A DNA stretch of 64,000 nucleotides. It comes from Streptomyces sp. NBC_01306. GTDB taxonomy: Bacteria > Actinomycetota > Actinomycetes > Streptomycetales > Streptomycetaceae. The stretch lies in assembly GCF_026340465.1 (NCBI RefSeq), contig NZ_JAPEPC010000001.1, positions 5,585,001 to 5,649,000 of the forward strand, given 5' to 3'. How positions within the stretch are numbered: the stretch's first letter is position 1; each line of letters begins with the position of its first letter. The translations under genes and the position numbers were made by a program. Below, piece by piece: positions 25,238 through 33,951 of the stretch. The notes under the pieces are model-generated. The model saw only the letters and a program-made list of their open reading frames with translations, was not told the origin of the DNA and did not search any database.

Positions 25238-25257
25238 TCTTAGAGGTCGAAGTACAG
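25238..25257 (-). repeat. att-like glnA 3' end (right, in gene)
   Basis: The last six codons and stop of glnA. TCTTAGAGGTCGAAGTACAG is repeated with two differences at 20968-20987, 4.27 kb away. Confidence 0.7.
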
Positions 25258-26649
25258 CTCGAACTCGTGCGGGTGCGGGCGCAGCTGGATCGGGGCGATC
25301 TCCTGCGTGCGCTTGTAGTCGACCCACGTCTCGATCAGGTCGGACGTGAAGACGCCGCCGGCCTGGAGGTACTCGTTGTCGGCCTCCAGTGCGTCGAGGA
25401 CCGCCGGGAGCGAGGTCGGGACCTGGGCGACGCCCGCGTGCTCCTCGGGGGCCAGCTCGTAGAGGTCCTTGTCGATCGGCTCGGCCGGCTCGATCTTGTT
25501 CTTGACGCCGTCCAGGCCGGCCATCAGCAGTGCCGAGAAGGCCAGGTACGGGTTGGACGACGGGTCCGGTGCGCGGAACTCGACGCGCTTGGCCTTCGGG
25601 TTCGAGCCCGTGATCGGGATCCGCATCGCCGCCGAGCGGTTGCGCTGCGAGTAGACCAGGTTGACCGGGGCCTCGAAGCCGGGGACCAGGCGGTGGTACG
25701 AGTTCACCGTCGGGTTGGTGAAGGCCAGCAGCGACGGGGCGTGCTTCAGGATGCCGCCGATGTAGTAGCGGGCCATGTCGGAGAGGCCCGCGTAGCCCTG
25801 CTCGTCGTAGAAGAGCGGAGAGCCGCCGGTCCACAGGGACTGGTGGACGTGCATGCCCGAGCCGTTGTCGCCGAAGATCGGCTTCGGCATGAAGGTCGCG
25901 GTCTTGTTGTTGCGCCAGGCGACGTTCTTCACGATGTACTTGAAGAGCATCAGGTCGTCGGCCGCGGCGAGCAGCGTGTTGAACTTGTAGTTGATCTCGG
26001 CCTGTCCCGCGGTGCCGACCTCGTGGTGCTGGCGCTCGACCTGGAGGCCGTTCTTGTCCAGCTCCAGGGAGATCTCGGCACGCAGGTCGGCGAAGTGGTC
26101 GACCGGCGGGGTCGGGAAGTAGCCGCCCTTGTAACGGACCTTGTAGCCGCGGTTGTTCTCCTCCGCACCGGTGTTCCAGGCGCCCGCCTCGGAGTCGATG
26201 TGGTAGAAGCTCTCGTTCGCCGAGGTCTGGAAGCGGACGCTGTCGAACACGTAGAACTCGGCCTCGGGGCCGAAGTACGCCGTGTCGGCGATCCCGGTGG
26301 AAGTGAGGTACGCCTCGGCCTTCTTCGCCACGTTCCGCGGGTCACGGCTGTACTGCTCACCGGTGATCGGGTCGTGGATGAAGAAGTTGATGTTGACGGT
26401 CTTGTCGCGGCGGAAGGGGTCGACCCGGGCGGTCGACAGGTCCGCGCGGAGCGCCATGTCGGACTCGTGGATGGCCTGGAAGCCGCGGATCGACGAGCCG
26501 TCGAAGGCAAGCTCCTCGGTCGGGTCGAAGACCGCCGCCGGGATGGTGAAGTGCTGCATCACACCGGGCAGGTCACAGAACCGGACATCGATGAACTTGA
26601 CGTCTTCGTCGGTGATGAACTTCTTCACGTCGTCGGCGTTCTGGAACAT
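25240..26649 (-). CDS. glnA: glutamine synthetase, type I (GSI-beta)
   Basis: The dodecameric bacterial glutamine synthetase, 469 aa, the usual length. ATG at 26649 has a GGAGGAG site 6 nt upstream. Family features: FDGSSIRGFQAIHESDM, YFGPEAEFYVFDSVRF, the metal/glutamate stretch GSGMHVHQSLW, NSYHRLVPGFEAP, and RVEFRAPDPSSNPYLAF. The adenylylation site is the Tyr of DKDLYELAPEE, so the enzyme should be controlled by GlnE. A four-half-site GlnR operator lies about 100 nt upstream. Its last codons are duplicated at the far side of the adjacent island, consistent with use as an integration site; the protein itself is intact. Confidence 0.98.
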   Translation of the reverse strand: MFQNADDVKKFITDEDVKFIDVRFCDLPGVMQHFTIPAAVFDPTEELAFDGSSIRGFQAIHESDMALRADLSTARVDPFRRDKTVNINFFIHDPITGEQYSRDPRNVAKKAEAYLTSTGIADTAYFGPEAEFYVFDSVRFQTSANESFYHIDSEAGAWNTGAEENNRGYKVRYKGGYFPTPPVDHFADLRAEISLELDKNGLQVERQHHEVGTAGQAEINYKFNTLLAAADDLMLFKYIVKNVAWRNNKTATFMPKPIFGDNGSGMHVHQSLWTGGSPLFYDEQGYAGLSDMARYYIGGILKHAPSLLAFTNPTVNSYHRLVPGFEAPVNLVYSQRNRSAAMRIPITGSNPKAKRVEFRAPDPSSNPYLAFSALLMAGLDGVKNKIEPAEPIDKDLYELAPEEHAGVAQVPTSLPAVLDALEADNEYLQAGGVFTSDLIETWVDYKRTQEIAPIQLRPHPHEFELYFDL

Positions 26650-26746
26650 CCAACTCCTCCTACTCCCGACCCGGGAGGGGCGGGGTTGCGGCTCGTTGTG
26701 GGGCCAGTGCGGTGGCACACGCTGGACCTGACCATAGGGACAGCGG

Positions 26747-26784
26747 ATTTCTCAAGCATGACCCATTTGTTTCGCTGAAGTTAA
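26747..26784 (-). promoter_or_regulatory. GlnR operator of glnA
   Basis: On the minus strand: TTAAC-n6-GAAAC-n6-GTCAT-n6-GAAAT, i.e. two GlnR boxes in tandem with uniform 11-bp spacing, 98-135 nt upstream of glnA. The second box is less perfect. The divergent RDD gene starts 75 nt from it on the other side. Confidence 0.75.
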
Positions 26785-26858
26785 CCGGGCCGGGTGCGGT
26801 ACCGCCGCGACGACCCCCGACCGTACGGATCGGAAGGGGGCCGCAGTACCGTGGACGG

Positions 26859-27326
26859 GTGGACAACAGGCAAGTAGTCGGATCGTGGCTCTCCGGGCCT
26901 GGCGAGGCCGCGAAAGAGATGGGCGCCGACTTCGGCTACCGGGGCAAGCGACTCGGTCTGCCGGAGGAAGGGCCGGGCGCGATCGCGCCGCTGGGCCGCC
27001 GGTTCGGGGCCGTTTTCATCGACTGGGCACTCTGCATGCTTATCGCATACGGGCTCATTTCGCGCGGCGGGCAGCAGTCGGCGGGGAACTGGGCCCTGCT
27101 CGTGTTCTTCGTGCTGAGCCTGCTCACCGTCTCGACGGTCGGATTCACCCCGGGCAAGCGCCTGCTCCGGCTGCGGGTCGTCGCGGAGGGCGGCGGGCGC
27201 CTCGGTACGGGCCGTGTCTTCGTACGCAGTCTGCTGCTCTGCGTAGCCATCCCCGCGCTCATCTGGGACCGCGACGGACGCGGCCTCCACGACCGGCTGG
27301 CCCGCGCCGTGCAGGTACGGATCTGA
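26859..27326 (+). CDS. RDD-family membrane protein
   Basis: A 155-aa inner-membrane protein. GTG at 26859 is used; an earlier in-frame start would run back through the glnA promoter. The RDD domain begins LGRRFGAVFIDWALCMLIAYG and contains two or three membrane segments, with GFTPGKRLLRLRVV and the terminal Asp/Arg motif DRDGRGLHDRLARAVQV. RDD proteins are poorly characterised; some act in ion exchange. It is divergent from glnA, an association common in Streptomyces, and ends within a tandem repeat array. Confidence 0.9.
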   Translation: MDNRQVVGSWLSGPGEAAKEMGADFGYRGKRLGLPEEGPGAIAPLGRRFGAVFIDWALCMLIAYGLISRGGQQSAGNWALLVFFVLSLLTVSTVGFTPGKRLLRLRVVAEGGGRLGTGRVFVRSLLLCVAIPALIWDRDGRGLHDRLARAVQVRI

Positions 27327-27408
27327 CGTAAGGCGGCGCACCGATCTGAGGTACGGCGGCGTACGGATCTGACGTACGGCGGCTGCGGATCTCACGTACG
27401 GCGCATTC
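27319..27408. repeat. four 22-23-bp tandem repeats after RDD gene
   Basis: Four imperfect units of type GGATCTGACGTACGGCGGC begin at 27319, 27342, 27365 and 27387. The first contains the last Ile codon and stop of the RDD gene, so the array probably grew by duplication of that 3' end. Confidence 0.85.
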
Positions 27409-27438
27409 GGTCACCCAGTACAAACCGTCGCCCGGAGC

Positions 27439-27490
27439 ACACACGACAAGGCGGCCCGGACCACCAGGTCCGGGCCGCCTTGTCGTGTGT
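27439..27490. terminator. exceptionally strong bidirectional terminator
   Basis: A perfect 24-bp stem with a 4-nt loop (ACCA) between the convergent RDD and DUF4191 genes. Confidence 0.93.
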
Positions 27491-27498
27491 GGCGTGGG

Positions 27499-28194
27499 TC
27501 AGCGCGTCTTTCCGCCGCGCGGGGCGCGGGCGCTCTTCGGCATGGGGCCCTTCGGGAGCGGCATGTTCGACATCAGGTCGCCCATCGCGCGCAGCCGGTC
27601 GTTGGCAGCGGTGACCTGGGCGCCGGTCAGGATGCGCGGCAGCTTCAGCAGCGTGGTGCGCACCTTCTTCAGCGGCACCTGGCCCTCGCCGTCGCCCACG
27701 ATGATGTCGTGCACCGGCACGTCCACCACGACGCGCGCCATCTTCCTCTTCTCGGCGGCCAGCAGGGACTTCACCCGGTTCGGGTTGCCCTCGGCCACCA
27801 GGACCACGCCGGCCTTGCCGACCGCGCGGTGTACGACGTCCTGGTTGCGGTTCATCGCGATGGCCGGGGTCGTGGTCCAGCCTCGGCCCACGTTTTCGAG
27901 CACCGCCGCCGCAGCGCCGGGCTTGCCCTCCATCTGCCCGAAGGCCGCCCGCTCGGCGCGGCGTCCGAAGACGATCGCCATCGCGAGGAAGGCCAGCAGG
28001 AAACCCAGGATGCCCAGGTAGATGGGGTGACCGATCAAGAAGCCGACGACGAGGAGGACGCCGAAGACGACGATTCCCAGGCCACCGACGACAAGACCGA
28101 CCTTGGGATCGGCCTTGCGGGTCATCTTGTAGGTCAGGGCGATCTGCTTGAGCCGCCCGGTGTTCTCAGAGTCTGCGTTTGCCTTCCTCGCCAT
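27499..28194 (-). CDS. DUF4191 family membrane protein
   Basis: A 231-aa protein of the actinobacterial DUF4191 family. ATG at 28194 gives MARKANADSENTGRLKQIAL; a longer frame upstream has no family look. Two adjacent membrane segments span about residues 30-75 (VGLVVGGLGIVVFGVLLVVG, IYLGILGFLLAFLAMAIVFG). A cytoplasmic domain follows (GRGWTTTPAIAMNRNQDVVH; VVVDVPVHDIIVGDGEGQVP) with a basic tail. Function unknown. It lies 19 nt behind a 68-aa gene and downstream of lipA-lipB, as in other Streptomyces. Confidence 0.9.
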   Translation of the reverse strand: MARKANADSENTGRLKQIALTYKMTRKADPKVGLVVGGLGIVVFGVLLVVGFLIGHPIYLGILGFLLAFLAMAIVFGRRAERAAFGQMEGKPGAAAAVLENVGRGWTTTPAIAMNRNQDVVHRAVGKAGVVLVAEGNPNRVKSLLAAEKRKMARVVVDVPVHDIIVGDGEGQVPLKKVRTTLLKLPRILTGAQVTAANDRLRAMGDLMSNMPLPKGPMPKSARAPRGGKTR

Positions 28195-28213
28195 GGCCAG
28201 AAGTTTACGCGGA

Positions 28214-28420
28214 CTAAGAAGTGCGGGCCGCCACGGCCTCCAGTACGTGCTCTGCGTCGACCCGGTCCCTGGCCCGGCGGCGGTCCTCCAGGACCGATGT
28301 CCAGGCATTGCGGCGGGCGGTGCGCTGGCCGTTGCTCAGCAGCAGTGACTCGACCGCACGGAGTGCTCCGGTGACGGTCGGGATGGCGGTGGCGCGTACG
28401 GACTGGGTCGCGGCCTGCAT
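28214..28420 (-). CDS. small conserved hypothetical protein
   Basis: A 68-aa basic protein. ATG at 28420 is chosen for GAGGGGA a few bases upstream; a start 11 codons earlier is possible. It begins MQAATQSVRATAIPTVTGAL and continues with Leu/Arg-rich helices (RRNAWTSVLEDRRRARDRVD). No domain recognised. It is co-oriented and closely spaced (19 nt) with the DUF4191 gene, so probably co-transcribed. Confidence 0.7.
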   Translation of the reverse strand: MQAATQSVRATAIPTVTGALRAVESLLLSNGQRTARRNAWTSVLEDRRRARDRVDAEHVLEAVAARTS

Positions 28421-28756
28421 GATGGGGTCCCCTCGGGACGGCAGCGGATACACAGTGGATACAGCGGTACGGCGAGTGGTGCGGCGCGTGAAGCGGAACG
28501 ATTCTGCGGCGTCCGGAACTGGTGCTTCCCGGGGCGTGCACCGGATTGTTGCGCCCGGATCGTCGCTCCGGACCGGTGCGTAGTTCCAGAGTCACTGATT
28601 GTTGTTACCAAGGCATGTCCGGGCGGTCAAACGCCCATGAAGGCCAGGTGATCCCCGCCGAACGGCCGACGCGGCCCGTAGCAGCCCCCGACCTGCGAGG
28701 ACCGTACGAGCCGCGTCTCACGGCGACTACCGCACAGTAGTAGCTTGTGCTCAGAT

Positions 28757-29710
28757 TCACACGGCGGCGGCGCCGCGCCGGTCCATCGCCTGGCGGAAGA
28801 GCCGGCCCGCGCGGTACGAGGACCTGACCAGCGGACCCGACATCACGCCGGAGTAGCCGATCTCCTCGGCCTCCTTCTGGAGCTCCACGAACTCGGCCGG
28901 CTTCACCCACCGCTCGACCGGGTGGTGGCGCGGGGAGGGGCGCAGGTACTGCGTGATGGTGATGAGCTCGCAGCCCGCGTCGTACAGGTCCTGGAGCGCC
29001 TGGCTGATCTCCTCGCGCTCCTCGCCCATGCCCAGGATGAGGTTCGACTTGGTGACCAGACCGGCCTCACGGGCCTTGGTGATGACTTCGAGCGAGCGCT
29101 CGTAGCGGAAGCCGGGGCGGATCCGCTTGAAGATGCGCGGCACCGTCTCCACGTTGTGCGCGAGGACCTCGGGGCGGGACGAGAAGACCTCGGCCAGCTG
29201 CTCGGGGACCGCGTTGAAGTCGGGGATGAGCAGCTCGACCTTGGTGCGGCCCTCGGCCCGCTCGGCCGTCATCGCGTGGATCTGCCGCACGGTCTCCGCG
29301 TACAGCCAGGCGCCGCCGTCCTCCAGGTCGTCGCGGGCGACGCCGGTGATGGTCGCGTAGTTCAGGTCCATCGTGACGACGGACTCGCCCACCCGGCGCG
29401 GCTCGTCCAGGTCCAGGGCGGCCGGCTTGCCGGTGTCGATCTGGCAGAAGTCGCAGCGCCGCGTGCACTGGTCGCCGCCGATGAGGAAGGTGGCCTCGCG
29501 GTCCTCCCAGCATTCGTAGATGTTGGGACAGCCCGCCTCCTGGCAGACCGTGTGCAGCCCCTCGGACTTCACCAGGGCCTGCATCTTCGTGTACTCGGGG
29601 CCCATCTTGGCGCGAGTCTTGATCCACTCGGGCTTGCGCTCGATGGGGGTCTGGCTGTTCCGGACCTCCAGACGCAACATCTTGCGCCCGTCGGGTGCGA
29701 CAGCGGACAC
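28757..29710 (-). CDS. lipA: lipoyl synthase
   Basis: Radical-SAM enzyme of 317 aa that inserts two sulfurs into octanoyl groups on carrier proteins. GTG at 29710 has GGGAG 6 nt upstream. Both Fe-S sites are present: the auxiliary cluster C56-x4-C61-x5-C67 (VCQEAGCPNIYEC) and the radical-SAM C82-x3-C86-x2-C89 (CTRRCDFC). The C-terminus has RSSYRAG with the Ser ligand of the auxiliary cluster. It acts after LipB, encoded just upstream, and supplies lipoyl groups to the E2 encoded at 44-46 kb. Confidence 0.97.
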   Translation of the reverse strand: MSAVAPDGRKMLRLEVRNSQTPIERKPEWIKTRAKMGPEYTKMQALVKSEGLHTVCQEAGCPNIYECWEDREATFLIGGDQCTRRCDFCQIDTGKPAALDLDEPRRVGESVVTMDLNYATITGVARDDLEDGGAWLYAETVRQIHAMTAERAEGRTKVELLIPDFNAVPEQLAEVFSSRPEVLAHNVETVPRIFKRIRPGFRYERSLEVITKAREAGLVTKSNLILGMGEEREEISQALQDLYDAGCELITITQYLRPSPRHHPVERWVKPAEFVELQKEAEEIGYSGVMSGPLVRSSYRAGRLFRQAMDRRGAAAV

Positions 29711-29880
29711 GTCCGGCTCCCTACAGCTTCGATTCTTCGGCGAACACCAGGGTACGCCCGTCATATGTATGGCTTGTTCTCCGGCCAACCCGTGGCCGCT
29801 GAGGCGCATTCCCCCGAACAGCCCGGACCGCTCCTGTTCCGGACGGGGACGGACCGCCCGGACGAAGCCCGCCGACCGCG

Positions 29881-30678
29881 TTACGCGGTGGCGCTCTCGA
29901 CCGTACGCGGTGCCAGGGCCGCGTTCTCCAGCACGTCCCGCAGATGCTTCTCCACGACGGGCAGCACCTCGGCGATCGTGACCTCGCGGCCCAGTTCGTA
30001 CGAGAGCGATGTCACCCCCGCGTCCCGGATCCCGCACGGCACGATCCGGTCGAACCAGGTGGTGTCCGGATTGCAGTTCAGCGCGAAGCCGTGCATGGTG
30101 ACGCCCTTCGCGACCCGGATGCCCATGGCGGCGATCTTCCGGTCCTCGCGGCGCTGTCCGGCGTTGGACGGCGCGTACTCGGGGCCGTTCATCCGCGGGT
30201 CGAACTCCTCGTCGTGCAGCCGCGGGTCCAGATCGAGCGACAGCCCGCCGATCGACGGGCGCTGCTCCACCGGGTCGCCCAGCACCCAGACACCCGCGCG
30301 GCCCTCGACCCGGCTGGTCTCGACGCCGAACTCGGCGCAGACCCGGATCAGCGCCTCCTCCAGACGGCGCAGATGCGCGATCACGTCCACCGGGCGCGGC
30401 AGTTTCTGGATCGGATAGCCGATCAGCTGGCCGTAACCGTGCCAGGTGATCTTGCCGCCGCGGTCCACGTCCACCACCGGCGTCCCGTCGAGAGGGCGCT
30501 CGCTGTCATCCGTGCGCCGCCCCGCCGTGTAGACGGGCGGGTGCTCCAGGAGCAGCACGGTGTCCGGCGTCTCGTCGGCGAACCGTGCCGCGTGCACCTC
30601 ACGCTGCTTCTGCCAGGCCTCCCGGTACTCGACGGCTTCCTCGCCGAACCCCAGACGGACAAACCGCAGCTCGCTCAC
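29881..30678 (-). CDS. lipB: octanoyltransferase
   Basis: Octanoyl-ACP:protein transferase, 265 aa, first step of lipoate assembly. The start is GTG with GAGGAG 6 nt upstream. Motifs: LEHPPVYTAGRRT, the substrate pocket RGGKITWHGYGQLIGYPI, GVTMHGFALNCNPD, and the catalytic Cys in IVPCGI. The Lys partner lies in RVAKGVT. It is transcribed towards lipA with 170 nt between. The C-terminal 20 residues (ENAALAPRTVESATA) extend beyond the conserved domain. Confidence 0.97.
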   Translation of the reverse strand: MSELRFVRLGFGEEAVEYREAWQKQREVHAARFADETPDTVLLLEHPPVYTAGRRTDDSERPLDGTPVVDVDRGGKITWHGYGQLIGYPIQKLPRPVDVIAHLRRLEEALIRVCAEFGVETSRVEGRAGVWVLGDPVEQRPSIGGLSLDLDPRLHDEEFDPRMNGPEYAPSNAGQRREDRKIAAMGIRVAKGVTMHGFALNCNPDTTWFDRIVPCGIRDAGVTSLSYELGREVTIAEVLPVVEKHLRDVLENAALAPRTVESATA

Positions 30679-30898
30679 GGCAGCTCCTCATCGCATACGG
30701 ACAGCGCGCCCCGGAGGGCGCCACCCAGCAACTGTACGACCGCCTCGAACGGCACCCCTGGGCGGGCAGAAACGACACCTCCTCACACGATCGGATGAAT
30801 CCGGGGCGAAGGTGGCGGAACGAGCGGTTGAGCCCGCTAAATTCGCGCCGTTCCATGAGGGCTGCTCCCGGCCCGGAAGGCAGGAGACCGCACAGCTG

Positions 30899-32380
30899 AT
30901 GACGGAACGAACCCCGCAGCGCACGTCCAACCGCCAGCTCGCCGCGCTCATCGGAGAGGCAGGATTCTCCAACGCGGGGCTGGCCAGAAGAGTCGACCAG
31001 CTCGGCCTTGAGCACGGTCTCGACCTGCGGTACGACAAGACGTCGGTGACCCGCTGGCTGCGCGGCCAGCAGCCGCGCGGCACCACGCCCGCGCTGATCG
31101 CCGAGGTCTTCACCAGACGCCTGGGACGCAGGCTCTCCGCGCAGGATCTGGGGCTCGACGCCTGCGCGCCGGTCTACGCGGGGCTGGAATTCGCCGGTAC
31201 ACCCGAGGAGGCCGTCGACATCGTCAGCGGTCTCTGGCGCAAGGACTCCGGCAGCCACGCCGAACTGCGCAAGATCGCCTTCACCCCGGCCGGGCTCGTC
31301 GTGCCGAGCCGGGACTGGCTGATCGGCCGCCCGGACGACTGGGGTACACCCGGTTCGGCCGGTGGAGTGAGGCCGGGGCAGAACGGCCGCGCCGAGCCGC
31401 CCCGCTCCGGCGCCAGGGTCCCCGCGCAGCCCCGCCCGACGGTGCCGCGCCAGCGGCAGACCGACCGGACGACCGGGCAGCGGGTCGGGGCCGGGGACGT
31501 CGCGGCGCTGCGGTCGGTGGGCGAGCTGTTCCGCACGCTCGACCACGCGTACGGCGGCGGCCACGCCCGGCAGGCCCTGGTGCGCTATCTGGAGCACGAG
31601 GCGGAGCCCATGCTCCGCGGGACGTACGGGGAGACGACCGGCCGGCGGCTCTTCGCGGCCGCCGCTGATCTGACCCGGCTCGCGGGCTGGACCTCGTACG
31701 ACATCGCGGCCCACGGGCTCGCCCAGCGCTACTTCGTCCAGGCCCTGCGGCTTTCGCAGGCGGCAGGGGACCGGGCGTACGGCTCGTACGTGCTCGTCAC
31801 CATGAGCCGCCAGGCCGTCTATCTCGGGCACGGCAGGGAGGCGGTCCAGCTGGCGCGGGTGGCCCAGCAGGGCATCGGGAGCTCGGCGCCGCCGATCGTC
31901 CAGGCGCTGCTGCACGCCGTCGAGGCGCGCGGCCACGGGGTGCTCAGCGAGGTGCGGGCCTGCACGGCCTCCCTCGCCCGGGCCGAGCGGGCCCTGGAGG
32001 CGGCCCGTCCCGGCGACGAAGTGCCGTACTGGGCACGGTTCTTCGACGAGGCGCAGTTGGCGGACGAGTTCGGCCACTGCCACCGCGACCTCCAGCAGTA
32101 CCGGCCCGCCGCGCAGTACGCGGAACGCTCGCTCCAGCTGCGCGCTCCTGCCTTCGCGCGCTCCCGGCTCTTCTGCCGGGTCGTGCTGGCCACGGCGCGG
32201 CTGGGCCTCGGTGAGCTGGACCAGGCGTGCGCGCTGGGGGCCGAGTCGGCGCAGCAGGCGGGGGAGATGCGGTCGGTGCGGGCCGTTGAGTATGTGCGCG
32301 AGTTCGAGCGGAGGCTGGAGCCGTACCGGGACGCGGCGGCGGTACGGGGGTACCGGGACCGCGTCGCGGCGATGGGCTGA
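30899..32380 (+). CDS. XRE-like regulator with helical repeat domain
   Basis: A 493-aa cytosolic regulator divergent from lipB. An N-terminal HTH (about 10-65: RQLAALIGEAGFSNAGLARR; DKTSVTRWLRGQQPRGTTPA) is followed by a Pro/Arg/Gln-rich linker (about 155-190). A C-terminal array of helices resembles TPR repeats (YGSYVLVTMSRQAVYLGHGR; QLARVAQQGIGSSAPP; CRVVLATARLGLGELDQACA). This architecture is frequent in Streptomyces and often sits beside lipB. The ligand and targets are unknown. ATG 30899 is the best start, although its purine-rich site (AGGAGA) is 11-12 nt away. Confidence 0.88.
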   Translation: MTERTPQRTSNRQLAALIGEAGFSNAGLARRVDQLGLEHGLDLRYDKTSVTRWLRGQQPRGTTPALIAEVFTRRLGRRLSAQDLGLDACAPVYAGLEFAGTPEEAVDIVSGLWRKDSGSHAELRKIAFTPAGLVVPSRDWLIGRPDDWGTPGSAGGVRPGQNGRAEPPRSGARVPAQPRPTVPRQRQTDRTTGQRVGAGDVAALRSVGELFRTLDHAYGGGHARQALVRYLEHEAEPMLRGTYGETTGRRLFAAAADLTRLAGWTSYDIAAHGLAQRYFVQALRLSQAAGDRAYGSYVLVTMSRQAVYLGHGREAVQLARVAQQGIGSSAPPIVQALLHAVEARGHGVLSEVRACTASLARAERALEAARPGDEVPYWARFFDEAQLADEFGHCHRDLQQYRPAAQYAERSLQLRAPAFARSRLFCRVVLATARLGLGELDQACALGAESAQQAGEMRSVRAVEYVREFERRLEPYRDAAAVRGYRDRVAAMG

Positions 32381-32493
32381 GGCCGGGCGGGCAGGGGCGG
32401 CGGGCCGGCCCGCGGGTCTCCGTGCACGCCGCCGTGGCCCGACGGGCCCGCCCGCCGGGCATGCTGAGCCCGGCCGGGGAGCCACACCGGGGC

Positions 32494-32530
32494 GGCAGGA
32501 AGTCGACGGCAGGAAGTCGACGGCAGGAGG
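32494..32530. repeat. 14-bp tandem repeat
   Basis: GGCAGGAAGTCGAC occurs twice in tandem (32494-32507, 32508-32521), then a partial copy. It lies between the convergent regulator and FAD-oxidoreductase genes. Confidence 0.85.
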
Positions 32531-32556
32531 CCCGGCGGCACGCGGCCGGAGTCGTG

Positions 32557-33951
32557 TCACGCGACGAGCGGGAACTCGTCCACCTCGACGTCCGGTTTGA
32601 TGCCGAAGTCCCGCATGACCGCCTGTGCGGCGCGCCGGCCCGAGGCGAGTGCGCCCTGGGCAGTGCTGGTGTCGCGGTGGTCGCCGCACACGTACAGACC
32701 CGCGAGCAGCCGGACCGGGCGGCGCATGTCGTGCGGCGGCGGCATCGCGGGGACCGCGTCGGGGGAGTGGTGGACGGCGAGGAGTTCCCAGTCGTCGGTC
32801 GGTGTGCCGTGGAGCGCGGCCAGCTGAGCGCGGGCCGCGCGCTCCAGGCCGGGTCCTGGGGAGCCGAGCACCGTCGACGAGATCAGCGCGCGGCCGTCCG
32901 GGGCCCGCAGGGGGTCGACCTCGCTCATGACCGCGCTGTGCGAGACGGGGCCCGAGCGGTCGGCGTCCAGGACCAGGGCCGCGCCGGTGGGCGGAGGCGC
33001 CGGGGCGGTGTGGTGAAGGACCGTCACCGGGTGGAAGTCCGGGACCCGCAGACCGGGCAGCAGCCGGGCCGCCGAGCGGGCGTCGGTCGCCACGATGAGC
33101 GCCCGGCAGTTCAGCGTGCCGAGCTCCGCCGTGGTGACCGAGCTGATGGAGGCGGCGGTGACGGTCACCCCGGTGCACACCGTGCCCGGTGGCAGCGTCG
33201 CCGCCAGCCGCTCGGGCAGGACGGCCGCGCCGCCCGCTGGTACGCACAGCCGGCCGCGGGCGTAACTCCGCAGGGCGAGATCAGCGCAGCGGCTCGACGT
33301 GGTCAGCCCGGGGTCGCTCAGCAGCGCGGACAGCAGGGGCTTGAGGACGCCGGTGGCAGTACGGGGCGGGAGGCCGTACGAGCGGAGCGCGGCGAGCGCG
33401 GTCTGTTCCGGGCGGGCCGGCAGCCGTTCCATCGGGGTGGCCGCGAGCCGGGCCAGCGCGGCGCCCAGCCTGGCCCGGTCGAGTGCGCCGCTCACGAACG
33501 CACCGCCGGCGAGGGCGCTGCCCGCGAGTGCACTGCCCGGGCGTCCGCCGCCCGTAAGCGCGCTGCCCGCGAGGGCACTGCTCAGGGGGGCGCGTGAGGC
33601 GCTTCGAAGGGCGCGTGCGGCGCTGAATGCGCCCCGTGTGCCCCGGGTCTCGCCCGTACGGTGCAGAAGGCCCCCGCTGTGCACGAGGACGCCCGGTGAG
33701 AACAGTCTGAGGTCCGTCTCGCCCAGACACGGAGCGCGGAGCAGCTCCGGGTACGAGGTGTTCAGGAACCCTCCGGCGCGGTCCAGGCGGAAGCCGCCGG
33801 TCAGCTCGGTGGACATGCGGCCGCCCGGCGAAGGGGCGGCCTCCAGGACGCTGACCGACACACCGGCGCTGGTCAGCCGATGAGCTGCTGACAGGCCGGC
33901 GAGCCCGGCTCCGACGATGATCACGTCGGCATGGCGTGCGGTACTGAGCAC
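32557..33951 (-). CDS. FAD-dependent amine-oxidase/desaturase-like oxidoreductase
   Basis: A flavoprotein of 464 aa related to protoporphyrinogen oxidases, phytoene desaturases and amine oxidases. The N-terminal FAD-binding fold is VIIVGAGLAGLSAAHRL with the downstream SPGGRMSTELTGGFRLD segment. The C-terminal FAD contact is LYVCGDHRDTSTAQGALASG. The substrate is unknown. Residues about 123-148 are a low-complexity SALAG repeat encoded by five 15-bp tandem units inside the substrate-domain region. It ends convergently with the 30899 regulator. Confidence 0.9.
   Translation of the reverse strand: MLSTARHADVIIVGAGLAGLSAAHRLTSAGVSVSVLEAAPSPGGRMSTELTGGFRLDRAGGFLNTSYPELLRAPCLGETDLRLFSPGVLVHSGGLLHRTGETRGTRGAFSAARALRSASRAPLSSALAGSALTGGGRPGSALAGSALAGGAFVSGALDRARLGAALARLAATPMERLPARPEQTALAALRSYGLPPRTATGVLKPLLSALLSDPGLTTSSRCADLALRSYARGRLCVPAGGAAVLPERLAATLPPGTVCTGVTVTAASISSVTTAELGTLNCRALIVATDARSAARLLPGLRVPDFHPVTVLHHTAPAPPPTGAALVLDADRSGPVSHSAVMSEVDPLRAPDGRALISSTVLGSPGPGLERAARAQLAALHGTPTDDWELLAVHHSPDAVPAMPPPHDMRRPVRLLAGLYVCGDHRDTSTAQGALASGRRAAQAVMRDFGIKPDVEVDEFPLVA
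33509..33583 (-). repeat. five 15-bp tandem repeats in FAD oxidoreductase
   Basis: Five contiguous 15-bp units of type GCGAGGGCGCTGCCC encode the SALAG-like pentapeptides. In-frame period. Confidence 0.88.

Larger units (their letters stand above)
20968..25257. mobile_element. putative degraded integrative element at glnA 3' end
   Basis: A 4.3-kb segment bounded by imperfect 20-bp direct repeats of the glnA 3' end. It contains four genes with no recognised housekeeping role and looks less G+C-rich than its surroundings. It lies exactly between gntP and glnA, which would otherwise be convergent neighbours. Flanking repeats that restore the 3' end of a conserved gene are typical of site-specific integration. 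No integrase, relaxase or replication gene is present, so it is either a remnant or a satellite mobilised in trans. Inference; not tested by comparison with an empty site. Confidence 0.5.

Noticed and set aside
30599..33247. 882-codon minus-strand open frame across the HTH regulator
   Set aside because: It spans two real genes in other frames and shows no family features.
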